Below are positions 8,680 through 16,685 of a stretch of DNA of 47,059 bases, one piece after another. Within the stretch, counting starts at the first letter, position 1. The number at the start of each line of letters is the position of its first letter. The translations under genes and the position numbers were made by a program. Below the pieces are notes generated by a model. That model did no database searches. It saw only the letters and a program-made list of their open reading frames with translations, and was not told the DNA's origin. The stretch comes from CAZYSK01 sp964649415 (GTDB lineage: Bacteria; Chloroflexota; Anaerolineae; B4-G1): assembly GCA_964649415.1 (NCBI GenBank), contig CAZYSK010000044.1:1-47059 (forward strand), written 5' to 3'.

Positions 8680-8776
8680 AGGTGACCGGCACTTCCATAG
8701 TTGCCCTCAAGAACGATCCTTCTGATAGCAACCCGGTGCCATTACACCAAAATCAGTGCACAAGTGCCGGTCACCT
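8680..8776. repeat. 97-bp element with 15-bp terminal inverted repeats, copy 1
   Basis: AGGTGACCGGCACTT at 8680-8694 is repeated as its exact reverse complement at 8762-8776. The same arms, at the same distance, recur at 45442-45538, but the 67-bp interiors of the two copies are not visibly similar. It begins 16 bases after the stop of the putative anti-sigma gene. Confidence 0.75.
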
Positions 8777-8982
8777 GAGATGCGCGGCCCCTGCCTCTGG
8801 CTGCTTCCAACCACGTCTCCCTGTTACAAATCACTCCCCAGCCCCCCTGAAGGGCTGGACAACCTGTGGCTAAACCTGGAGACGGGGCAGGTCCCATTGC
8901 AGGAGACCCCGTAGCTCATTCGGCTGGCGAGCGTCAAGAATGCGTCCAGCACAAATCGAGACTGTGTGTTACTATAGGCGCA

Positions 8983-9093
8983 GTGAACGAGAAACAGGTT
9001 TCCCTCGCCTACCGGCTGGCAGCCGAAGGGTTGGACTACGCCCTCAAGGACGGGATGTGGCACTACGTCGAGATGGGCATATACGACGAGTAG
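8983..9093 (+). CDS. short hypothetical protein or gene remnant
   Basis: A GTG-started frame of 36 codons encoding VNEKQVSLAYRLAAEG followed by an aromatic-rich acidic tail. No good ribosome-binding site and no family I recognise. It lies in the 520-bp gap between the anti-sigma and membrane-protein genes. The rest of that gap holds the 97-bp element, a small hairpin at 9098-9115 and a GC stem at 9135-9156, and I see nothing else in it. Confidence 0.2.
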   Translation: MNEKQVSLAYRLAAEGLDYALKDGMWHYVEMGIYDE

Positions 9094-9184
9094 CCTGTCC
9101 GCCGCCGCGAACAGGCGGCGCAGGAAGGTTCCCGGCCTCGGCTCTTCAGGCCGAGGCACACAACACATCAAGGGGGTTTTCCAA

Positions 9185-10252
9185 ATGGAGCGAAACACAA
9201 CTCTGAAGCGCTGGCTCACCGTGCTGGCCATCTTGTTCGCCCCGCCCTTCCTGGTCGTGGGAGCGATGCAGATGCTGTCCTGGTTGCTCTATCGGCTATT
9301 CCCTCCCGCGTCGTTCCTGGCCTGGCTGGGAATCGAGGGGTACGCAGTCACCGTCCTGGGCGCGCACGTTCTGCTCTCGGCGGGGCTGACGGGGCTTCTG
9401 GTGCGCCGATGGAGGCGGAGCGAACGATGGCAGGGCGGGGTAATCCAGCCCCTACTTACCGCTGTGGCGGTCCCATTGGCCATGCCCTTCCTGTCCTTTT
9501 GGCCTCTGGCACTGCTGGTGCGGCTATCTCACCGGCTATTCCCCTCCATATCCTCCACGCCGTGGTGGTTTCTTGGAGTCGAGGTGTATCCTTTTCTCTC
9601 CGCGTGGCTCTTGAGCGACATGACTCGCTACGTAACCATCAGCCTGGTCGCGCTTGTCTTGAGTTCGGCGGCGTTACTCTGGCTGGTAATGCAAGAACAG
9701 CGCCGGTTCTGGCGACGCGAACACTTCTGCGCACTCCTTGTCGCTTTCGTGGGCGTGCTGGCCTTCCCGCTGCTGACGCGCTACCGGCCGGTCGCGCGGG
9801 CCGCACCCGGTGTTGAACTACGCCTCGTAGAGCGACCGGGCCTGATGGAGGGAGCGGTCAGGAGTTGCCAGGCCGCGGCCGAGGTGCGGGGGTGCCAATA
9901 CGAGCCCCTGGGATGGGCGGACGCGCGGACGCTCGTCTACCGCAAATGGTGCGGCGGCCATTACGACGAGATAGGCGTTTGGCACCCTGGCGACTCCCAG
10001 CCACCCCAGGCCTACCACCTGGACGCGGATGAGGTCTCGCCCTACGACGGAGACCTGGACACGCTCTCACGCGAGACCTGTCTACCATCGCTTTGCGTCT
10101 TGCCGGCGCTCGCCAAGAGAGAGCCGTTCGAACAGGGCTACTACCCGGGCCAACGTGAGGACGCACTCGTCTCACCCGATGGCCGCTGGATCGCCTTCAC
10201 CGCAGAACACATCTACGGGCCGGAAGATCTGCTCGTCATATCGCACAATTGA
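9185..10252 (+). CDS. membrane protein with C-terminal extracytoplasmic domain
   Basis: A 355-residue protein with about five membrane helices in the first 205 residues (for example WLTVLAILFAPPFLVVGAM, VTISLVALVLSSAALLWLV and CALLVAFVGVLAFPLL), followed by a soluble domain of about 150 residues. That domain holds four cysteines in pairs (SCQAAAEVRGCQ and CLPSLCVL) and a strand ending SPDGRWIAFTAEH, the signature of a PD40/TolB-type propeller blade. Start ATG at 9185 preceded by AAGGGGG. Function unknown; the propeller blade echoes the lipoprotein encoded at 12270, suggesting related envelope proteins. Confidence 0.6.
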   Translation: MERNTTLKRWLTVLAILFAPPFLVVGAMQMLSWLLYRLFPPASFLAWLGIEGYAVTVLGAHVLLSAGLTGLLVRRWRRSERWQGGVIQPLLTAVAVPLAMPFLSFWPLALLVRLSHRLFPSISSTPWWFLGVEVYPFLSAWLLSDMTRYVTISLVALVLSSAALLWLVMQEQRRFWRREHFCALLVAFVGVLAFPLLTRYRPVARAAPGVELRLVERPGLMEGAVRSCQAAAEVRGCQYEPLGWADARTLVYRKWCGGHYDEIGVWHPGDSQPPQAYHLDADEVSPYDGDLDTLSRETCLPSLCVLPALAKREPFEQGYYPGQREDALVSPDGRWIAFTAEHIYGPEDLLVISHN

Positions 10253-10338
10253 CGCCGTAGGGCAAATTGGCAATTCGCTCCACTTTGCCCGACTGATTGA
10301 GCGAACACACGAAAGCCAATATCACGAGGAGGTTTGAA

Positions 10339-11416
10339 ATGCAGAACCGTTCATCTGTCCCTACGTCTTGGGTAAAGGTCGGATTGGCCATCTTGCCCCA
10401 TCTTGCCTGGGTTGTTTATCGTCGGCACGCGCAGTGATCTTTTCAGAAGGGTTTTCCGATTGGAGAATTGGCTGGCTCTCGGCCAGCATGACCTTATTCC
10501 TATGTATATCACGCTGGGCATCGTCGTTGCAGGGCTTATCATCGAGCGCCGGCCTGCTGTTTGGAGCTTTTCTGCACTGGGATTGCTTCCCTTCAGTGCA
10601 CCGGGGTGGTTGCTTGCTCTATTTGCACGTTTTGTGGACTCGCGCAGGCCATTTTGGCAAGTTGCTCCTCCCTACTTGATGTTGGCCGCGCTTGCTGCAA
10701 TCGCTGCCCTTGCTGCATATCGGGTTTTCAAACAGCACGGCTTCCGCATCCCCGGGTCAGGGTGGGTGCTCCTCGGCCTGGTGATCCTGGTTGGTGTGGG
10801 TGGTGCTATCATTGGGGCCGCCACCGACCGCAGCCCGGATAAGTGGATGGCCTTTGTGGCTCATCTGCCGCTCGAACTCTGGTGGACCGGCCTGCTCTTG
10901 GTGCCCATAGTGATCGGCTTGCCGCTGGCCCGGCGCGACGGCATCCTCGCAGGGCTTATTGTCGCTGCCTTTGAGTTTGTCCTAGTGGACGAGATTCTCG
11001 ATCCAACTTACTCAGTAGGCTTCTGGGCGTATTGGACACCGAGCAGAGAACTGGAGCAAGCAAAGGTCGTGTTATCCTACTTACCGGCCCTGTTCTTCCT
11101 CGTCGTCACGCCTGTCTGGGTACTTCGTTCTCGCTCGACACATGGCCGGGTCTTGGGGCTAATCCTGCCTCCGTTTATCGGTCTGATCTGCACCGATGTC
11201 ATTGAGAGCATCGCATTGCGGGGCACTCAGGCTGAATATTCGGTCAATTTATGGCTCACACACGGCGTATCAACAGCCCAGTTGTTGACACCATTGGCTC
11301 TGGCGGCGGTGATGTACCATTGGATTGAACGCCAAGGCCCGGCGGCTGATACCCAGGAGGGCAGGGAGGCTTCGAGCGGCAAGGCGACAACGGCGACCGC
11401 AAGCAACGCGGCATAA
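10339..11416 (+). pseudogene. polytopic membrane protein with an early frameshift
   Basis: A strong ribosome-binding site (GAGGAGG) precedes the ATG at 10339, but that frame (MQNRSSVPTSWVKVGLAILP) ends after 32 codons. A second frame then continues for 337 residues with about eight membrane helices, such as YITLGIVVAGLIIE, LMLAALAAIAALAAYRVF and GWVLLGLVILVGVGGAIIGA. The frames join if one base is removed near 10405 (CTTGCCTGGG), which would read GLAILPHLPGLFIVGT. It may be a sequencing error or a real inactivation; a TTG at 10403 could also start the longer frame. The family is unrecognised. The Lys/Ala/Thr-rich C-terminus is low-complexity. Confidence 0.55.
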
Positions 11417-11505
11417 CGGGCTACCTCGCTTACGCCCAAACCGTCAGGCTGCCATCGTTTCACCCGGCGGCCCAGGCGAAACGGTTCGAACGACAGGAGG
11501 CAAGA

Positions 11506-12063
11506 ATGAAGCGACCATTACAATCCGCTGCTGTACTGCTATCCGTCGTTCTCCTCACTGCCTGCACGCTCTCGCCTGCCGCAGCAATCCGCCACGACAT
11601 GCCCGGCTCCCACCGTCCCGGCAAAATGACCAACCTCCAGATCCGTCGGAGCGTGCCCTGGCACGACGGCGTGGTCGTCTACTACACCTTCGATCAAGTC
11701 GGCCCGTCCGGCACGGCCAGCGAATGTGGCTCCGCCACTTACGTGGAGCGGCGACGGCTGAACTGGTACCCCCGCGGCGGCGGTGGTATTTTCTGTACGT
11801 CTCATAGCACAGCCACCGGGTCGTTCGAGCGGGCGGGATCACAGGGCAATTTTCTCCGGGGTGCTGGCTTTCGGAACGAGGTCTATGGACTGGTCACCGA
11901 CCCCGCCGCCGTAGAGGTGCGCGTCACCTGGAGCGACGGTGTGACTGAGACCGTCACCCTGGTGAACGAGAGTTACCTGGTCGTACGCGCCGATGAGGTC
12001 GTCGTTGAACAGATCGAGGCGCTGGACGCCGCAGGAACCGTCATCGCCACGTACCCACCGTGA
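11506..12063 (+). CDS. secreted lipoprotein of unknown function
   Basis: A 185-residue protein with a lipoprotein signal: MKRPLQSAAVLLSVVLLTAC, the lipobox LTAC placing the lipid-bearing cysteine at residue 20. The mature part is beta-rich (VVVYYTFDQ, VRVTWSDGVTETVTLVNESYLVV) with two further cysteines that could pair. A strong AGGAGG lies 6-7 bases before the ATG. It belongs to a run of envelope-protein genes on the plus strand. No catalytic motif; a small binding or adhesion domain is possible but unproven. Confidence 0.65.
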   Translation: MKRPLQSAAVLLSVVLLTACTLSPAAAIRHDMPGSHRPGKMTNLQIRRSVPWHDGVVVYYTFDQVGPSGTASECGSATYVERRRLNWYPRGGGGIFCTSHSTATGSFERAGSQGNFLRGAGFRNEVYGLVTDPAAVEVRVTWSDGVTETVTLVNESYLVVRADEVVVEQIEALDAAGTVIATYPP

Positions 12064-12269
12064 CGTCCGGCGGTTCTGGAGGGCACCGCCGCCACGCTGC
12101 GCCTGCCGCTGACGCAAGCTCCGGCGGAGTGCCTGTCCGGCCCGTATGACGAGATTGATGCGTGATAGAATGGTCACAGGTCTGTCACACGGTGTTACAC
12201 AGCGCGTGTATACTGAGGCTGCCCCTGGAGAGACCGGCGAGTGCTACACGCCGCGAGGAGGCTGTTGGG

Positions 12270-13763
12270 ATGAAAGGACGACAAGTTGTGGCCCTGAGTG
12301 GCCTGTTGGTGGCGGCCCTGGTGGCGATGGTCGCCTGCAATGGACGCATGATCAATGTCCGCCGCACCTTTGACCTGCAGATCGAGACCACGCCGGGGCC
12401 CGAGGCGACGCTGGCCGCGCTAAAAGCGGAAAAAGCTCGCCTGGCCACGCAGGTGGCCGAACTGGAGACGCAATCCGATCCGGGGTGGCTGGCCTACATC
12501 CACGACGGCGACGTCTGGGCCAGGCGACTGCCCGACGGCGAGCCCCAGCGTCTCACTGAAGATGGCCGCAACAGTACCCCGAGTTGGTCGCCCTCCGGCG
12601 ACTGGCTGGCTTTCTGCAAAGAGGACGAGGTGTGGGTCATGCGCGCGGACGGTACCGACGCCCACCGCGTGGCCGCGGCTTCACACCAGGGTATTATCTG
12701 GTCGCCGGTGGCTGACCGGCTGGCCTACGTCGCTGGCCAGTCGAGCCTGCGCGTCATCGAGGCCGATGATCTGGCCGACACCGGCTCGGAAGGGGAAGGG
12801 CACGTGATCCTGCAACTGGCCATTGAAGAACAGCCATTCACCACCATCCAGTATCCGGCCTGGAGCCCGGACGGACGCCGGTTGGCCTACGTGCTGCAAA
12901 TTGGCCAGCCCCAGGCGCTGCCTGATCACGTGAGCATCGGGTACGTCGACCTGGAAGCCGGACCCCGCGAACTCTACGCACCGCCTGGCCCGCCGCAGGA
13001 CGGTTTGATCCTGGCCAGTTGGACACCCGACGGGCAGTCCCTCCTCTTCTGGCGCGACCCGATGTTCTCGGCCTCGGCCGCGGCCGACGGCTTGCCGCTG
13101 CTGCGCCTGCCGCTGGATGGGGGCGAACCCGTAGAGGTGGCCGACTTTATGCTGTTACACCCGGACTTCTGGAGCGGCTCGCCCACAGGCCAGCAGATGG
13201 TGCTGACGGTAGGGGCCGGGCGTGAGACCTGGACCAACAAGCTCATCGCCCTGGTGAACCTGGAGACGGCTGGCTGTGAATACCTGACTGGCGAGACCGT
13301 GTCCGCCTTTTCCCCCGCCTTCTCGCCCGATGGCCGGCACATCGCCTACGTAGCCGCGCCCGATGTCGGCCATGTATGGGGCGGTGACGATGCCAAAGCC
13401 GGTGCCGCCCAGCGCCGCATCTGGGTGATGAATACAGACGGCTCCGACCAGCACCCGCTCACCAGTGACCTGGCCTACCGCGACGAGCGACCGCTGTGGT
13501 CGGCAGACGGGACGCACGTGCTCTTCGCCCGGCTGGACGAGCACGGGCGCGCGTCGCTGTGGCTGGTGGACGCGGCGGGCGACACACCCGAGCAGGTGGC
13601 AGGCCAACTGACGCCAGCGCCGGAGTGGTTCGGCAACTACGGCCACATCGCCTGGGACCAGTGGTTCGACTGGTGGCGCGGGACTCCAGAGCGGCCCGGC
13701 GACAGCCCGCGCGACGCCGCTCTACCCCCCACCTCCACTCATATGCCTGCGCCCACGCAGTGA
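12270..13763 (+). CDS. TolB/PD40-type beta-propeller lipoprotein
   Basis: A 497-residue protein from the ATG at 12270, chosen because GAGGAGG lies 8 bases upstream and because it opens directly into a lipoprotein signal (lipobox VAMVAC near residue 22). A short coiled segment (LAALKAEKARLATQVAELE) follows. Then comes a six-blade-like series of PD40 repeats with SWSPSGDWLAF, AWSPDGRRLAYV, SWTPDGQSLLF, FSPDGRHIAYV and WSADGTHVLFA. Such propellers bind peptides or glycans outside the membrane. Immediately after the stop, another frame continues with a Pro/Thr linker and a further propeller-like strand, so the original gene may have been longer. Confidence 0.72.
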   Translation: MKGRQVVALSGLLVAALVAMVACNGRMINVRRTFDLQIETTPGPEATLAALKAEKARLATQVAELETQSDPGWLAYIHDGDVWARRLPDGEPQRLTEDGRNSTPSWSPSGDWLAFCKEDEVWVMRADGTDAHRVAAASHQGIIWSPVADRLAYVAGQSSLRVIEADDLADTGSEGEGHVILQLAIEEQPFTTIQYPAWSPDGRRLAYVLQIGQPQALPDHVSIGYVDLEAGPRELYAPPGPPQDGLILASWTPDGQSLLFWRDPMFSASAAADGLPLLRLPLDGGEPVEVADFMLLHPDFWSGSPTGQQMVLTVGAGRETWTNKLIALVNLETAGCEYLTGETVSAFSPAFSPDGRHIAYVAAPDVGHVWGGDDAKAGAAQRRIWVMNTDGSDQHPLTSDLAYRDERPLWSADGTHVLFARLDEHGRASLWLVDAAGDTPEQVAGQLTPAPEWFGNYGHIAWDQWFDWWRGTPERPGDSPRDAALPPTSTHMPAPTQ

Positions 13764-13915
13764 TTCCCACCCCGCGCAAGCCCACGCCCCAGCCACCTGC
13801 AAGCGCCACGCCCGCGACCGGTGCCGAGCCACTGCCCGCCACGCTCGTCTACCGCATTCCGGCCAGGGCCGAGAGAGAGATCTTCGTCCTGGAACCAGTG
13901 GGGGGCGTTTCTTTT
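13764..13915 (+). pseudogene. remnant of a Pro/Thr linker and propeller-like domain
   Basis: Beyond the lipoprotein stop, the next plus-strand frame reads a TPRKPTPQPPASATPAT linker, then LPATLVYRIPARAEREIF and VLEPVGG, the usual first blade of TolB-like proteins (source strand, then I/W-VLEPDGG). It breaks off near 13915. Either the upstream gene lost its C-terminal domain by frameshift at its stop, or this is debris from a neighbouring paralogue. Confidence 0.35.
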
Positions 13916-13960
13916 ATCGCTCATCCCCCTGGCGATAGCGCGTCACCCAACAACGCAAGA

Positions 13961-14029
13961 ACCCGCCCATTCAGGCGGGTCCCCAGTGCAGAAGGACAGA
14001 TTGGAACTGTCGCCCCCCCCGATTTTCAG
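13961..14029 (-). pseudogene. degenerate tRNA-Phe 3' half with terminator
   Basis: On the minus strand this reads as the anticodon 3' side, T-arm and acceptor 3' side of the tRNA-Phe at 19836-19912, followed by the same GC hairpin that terminates that tRNA (arms 13961-13967 and 13974-13980). T-stem pairing is kept (GACAG with CTGTC), while the T-loop, acceptor and variable region carry changes, and the 5' half is missing. Such a partial tRNA copy at the far end of a block of accessory genes is the usual footprint of tRNA-targeted integration. No integrase gene is visible between the two copies. Confidence 0.55.
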
Positions 14030-14237
14030 CGAAGCGCAGGGAAAATCGCCTCGACACGCTGATTTCGATAGACAGATACCTGAAAAATGACCGCCTGACC
14101 GACCACGTAGATTCGCAGGTCAGGCTACTGACCCAGGCGAGTCCCTGACTCGCCTTCAGGTAATGATGCAAAAGGACGGCTACTCTCAAGCACCGCTATT
14201 GCACACCAGATACGCGATCTTGGCAAACACGGATTAG

Positions 14238-14281
14238 CATGAGCACGTTTATGAGCACGTTAACGTGATAATGACCACGTT
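14238..14281. repeat. tandem ATGAGCACGTT repeats with a 12-bp palindrome
   Basis: ATGAGCACGTT occurs twice in succession and a variant ATGACCACGTT follows; between them is the perfect palindrome CACGTTAACGTG. It overlaps the stop of the minus-strand Fic-like fragment. It could be an operator or replication-type iteron, but nothing nearby tells which. The rest of 14030-14237 shows only a GGCGAGT/ACTCGCC hairpin at about 14133-14151. Confidence 0.3.
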
Positions 14282-14693
14282 AGTGTTTGCGCCACTGTGC
14301 ATCGCGGCCCGTGCCCAGGCATTCAACCTGTCCACCGTCGCGTAGTTCATTCAATACACGTCGGACCGTCGCCCGGCTCACTGCCGGACAAAGGCGGCTC
14401 AATTCCGAGATGGTGAAGATGTGACCGGAAGAAAAGGCTTCGACCGCCACTCGCACCATTTCACTCTTAGCCCCTGGCGCGGCGAAAAGCTCCCCCACCC
14501 TTTCCTCGAACTCCCCATAGGCGTAGACGAGCACGCCAAGACTATACTGGTGCCAGGGAGTCAGATCGTGGTAGCCAGACTCCCACCTCTGGCTGGAACG
14601 CAGCAGCGCCTCGTAATAGGTTTCCTTGGTCCCTTCGATGATGCGCTCCAGGCTGATGTAATGCCCAACCTCGTAGCCTGCGGCGTAGAGCAA
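14280..14693 (-). pseudogene. Fic-family protein, C-terminal fragment
   Basis: A 137-codon frame matching the C-terminal part of Fic-domain proteins: LYAAGYEVGHYISLERII, TKETYYEALLRSSQ and HDLTPWHQYSLGVL are characteristic of the last Fic helices. A winged-helix end follows (FTISELSRLCPAVSRATVRRVLNEL). The catalytic HxFx(D/E)GNxR loop and the whole N-terminal half are missing, and similarity ends abruptly near 14700. A protein without the loop cannot AMPylate, so this is a remnant, although the winged helix might still bind DNA. It lies at the far end of the tRNA-Phe-bracketed island. Confidence 0.6.
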
Positions 14694-14742
14694 TCTGGTT
14701 TACACCAAGTGTACTTGAGATCAGGATAAAGTCAAAGATCGC

Positions 14743-15285
14743 TCACCCCCAAAAGCAGCCCCACCTGTCCTCGAGTACTTGCCGGATGCGGGCATTGAGC
14801 GTGTGCTTGCGACCTCGCTCGGGAAGCGGGTACGGCCACCAGGCGTCGAACTTGCGCATCCAATAAAGGTGCCATTGCCGGGTAGCTAGAGTCAGCCGAA
14901 ACTGGCAGACCGGGAACAGATACTTATCGCCGTTCCGGCGTTCCTGTATCTCGTAGAGGCCGATACCGGTACCCTCGTCGGTCAGGCGATAGGGTACTTG
15001 GCCCTCGAAGTGCTGGTCCAGCATCTTGGCGCTGGCCTTGATTGCCCCACGCGCCACATCTGGGGGGATAATGTCAGGGTTGCGGATCGCCTCCAATCCG
15101 GCCTCGCCGCCATGTTCGTAGGCGTTCAGGTAGTAAGCCACCTCGTTCACGGTGAGGTCGTGTTCCTCCGCATAGTCGTAGAACGCGTCGTCATCGTCCT
15201 CCTCGAACGCAATGGCATCCAGGGCAATCTGGCGCATCGTCTCGAGGCTGCGATTGTCGGCTCTCCACTGATCCCATTCTTCCAT
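14743..15285 (-). CDS. DUF3024-like hypothetical protein
   Basis: A 180-residue soluble protein. The N-terminal half is strongly acidic and helical (AIAFEEDDDDAFYDYAEEHDL). The C-terminal half is basic and aromatic (YEIQERRNG, LFPVCQFRLTLATRQWHLYW, FDAWWPYPLP) and resembles DUF3024-type domains, which have no known function. ATG at 15285 is preceded by GAGGTGAGC. It lies about 50 bases from the next minus-strand gene and in the accessory island. I have no firm function to offer. Confidence 0.55.
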   Translation of the reverse strand: MEEWDQWRADNRSLETMRQIALDAIAFEEDDDDAFYDYAEEHDLTVNEVAYYLNAYEHGGEAGLEAIRNPDIIPPDVARGAIKASAKMLDQHFEGQVPYRLTDEGTGIGLYEIQERRNGDKYLFPVCQFRLTLATRQWHLYWMRKFDAWWPYPLPERGRKHTLNARIRQVLEDRWGCFWG

Positions 15286-15336
15286 AGCTCACCTCACTCG
15301 ATCAGGTCTCTGGTGTGAAACAACGTGGCGGCGGCA

Positions 15337-16383
15337 TTAGTCCAGATCGCTTAGCGGCACAATCAGAGCTTTCTCCACATCTTCAGGAATTGGCACCCGT
15401 GCTACTATCTCGGGCCACAACTCGAGCGGAGGCGCTGCGATGAGATCCTTGGACAGGCAGATCGCTTTCAGGTCATCGTGCAGGTAATGCCTCCGACCAC
15501 AGTGCAAGGCATCGCAACTCGTGCGAATGCCCGGACCGCACCGCTTCCAAGGGCAGGTGCGCCCCAAGTAGTTGCCTTGGGGATCGGCCAGAAAGACCTC
15601 GCCCCCGCGATTGAATCCCTGAGCGTGTCCCTGGAGCTTGCGTCCCAGCTTGGCCAGGGGCGCAAGATCCATCTCATCCGTGACCGTCACCAGCATATCG
15701 ACGTCCTTGGGGTCCGGCTCGTCGGTGGTCAGCGAACCGATCAGGGCGATGCGGAGCACGCCCGGCAGTTTGCTGGCCGCACGCACAAATGGGAGCACCT
15801 CGGCGATGAGCCGGGCGCGTTCGGAGGGAGGTGGATGACCTGCCTCCCCTGCAGGCGGCTCTATGATCGGCTCGATGCCCTCCGACTCCAGCCAGTCCAG
15901 CACCCGCTGCTTCAGCCGGGCGTCCTTGAACGCGAACCAGCGTTCTCGCTCGTGGAAATGGTCGGCCAACACGTCCTTGAAATAGCGGAAAGCGCCCCGC
16001 CCGCTGATGGCCCGCCATAACTGATCCTGCAGCCGCTCGTCTTCGACGGTGACGATGAATCTCTCCATATCCCGGTATCCCTCGTGGGAATCGGCCTGGG
16101 GCACGCCGATGTATCGGGAACCATACTGGGCCTCGACCTGATAGGCCTCCAACAAGGTTCGTCGTCGCCATTCGGGGAGGTCGCGTTGCTGGAGAATCTC
16201 GGCCAGATCGAAGGGCTGTTCCTCAGGATCGTGTTCTTCGTAGATGCGCTCCAGTTCCCAACGCGTCTCATCGGTGATCATCACCAACCGCCCGGTTTCC
16301 AGGTCCAGGTAATGGCTTGTTTCCCACGATGCGTCGTCAAAGATGTACATCAACTCGCCCAAGTCCATCTTGATCTTTCTCAT
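15337..16383 (-). CDS. UPF0158 domain fused to a nucleotidyltransferase-like domain
   Basis: A 348-residue protein. Residues about 6-170 match UPF0158: DLGELMYIFDDAS, YLDLETGRLVMI, and the family hallmark FRYFKDVLADHFHERERWFAFKDARL. After a Pro/Glu-rich linker, residues 185-330 look like a minimal nucleotidyltransferase, with ALIGSLTTDEPDPKDVDMLV, where G-S then K-D-V-D would bind the nucleotide and metal. This domain also holds six cysteines and histidines clustered as CPWKRCGPGIRTSCDALHCGRRHYLH, possibly a zinc site. MNT-type transferases often act as antitoxins. The ATG overlaps the stop of a decayed upstream frame. Confidence 0.65.
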   Translation of the reverse strand: MRKIKMDLGELMYIFDDASWETSHYLDLETGRLVMITDETRWELERIYEEHDPEEQPFDLAEILQQRDLPEWRRRTLLEAYQVEAQYGSRYIGVPQADSHEGYRDMERFIVTVEDERLQDQLWRAISGRGAFRYFKDVLADHFHERERWFAFKDARLKQRVLDWLESEGIEPIIEPPAGEAGHPPPSERARLIAEVLPFVRAASKLPGVLRIALIGSLTTDEPDPKDVDMLVTVTDEMDLAPLAKLGRKLQGHAQGFNRGGEVFLADPQGNYLGRTCPWKRCGPGIRTSCDALHCGRRHYLHDDLKAICLSKDLIAAPPLELWPEIVARVPIPEDVEKALIVPLSDLD

Positions 16384-16492
16384 TCGCCCGATGCCTCCTC
16401 CGCAGCCGGCGCGTCTTCAAAGGCTACCTCCAGGGCGCATTTGGTCGCGCCGTCACGGACGCGTTCCATCTGAGCCCAAGAACTGTGGACGG

Positions 16493-16670
16493 TTATCCTT
16501 GAAACTCGGGCACTCCCAACCGTTTCAGCAACGCCATATCTCCCTTGGGCGCCGCGATATTCAACACGACCTCCTCCACTCGCCCCAGACGAAGAAAACA
16601 ACGTCCGACCAACTGCCTTGCAGGACAAGTGAAAGGGGAATGAATTCGCCCTGATGGTTTCCCTCCATAA
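16493..16670 (-). pseudogene. decayed short reading frame
   Basis: Between the UPF0158-fusion gene and the DUF6930-like gene there are about 300 bases without a clear gene. One minus-strand frame ending at the TAA at 16495-16493 reads plausible protein (LVGRCFLRLGRVEEVV, LNIAAPKGDMALLKRLG) but has no start codon and runs into a stop about 60 codons upstream. A second frame, 16380-16679, is open but looks like a shadow. I take the region as remnant coding DNA of unknown origin. Confidence 0.25.
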
Positions 16671-16685
16671 GCGTCTCAAAGAACG

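Noticed and set aside
13961..14029. a functional second tRNA
   Set aside because: The 5' half, D-arm and acceptor pairing are missing; only the T-arm and part of the anticodon side survive.
14021..14047. GATTTTC...GAAAATC inverted repeat
   Set aside because: Short and imperfectly placed; half of it is the tRNA-like remnant itself, so chance is a sufficient explanation.
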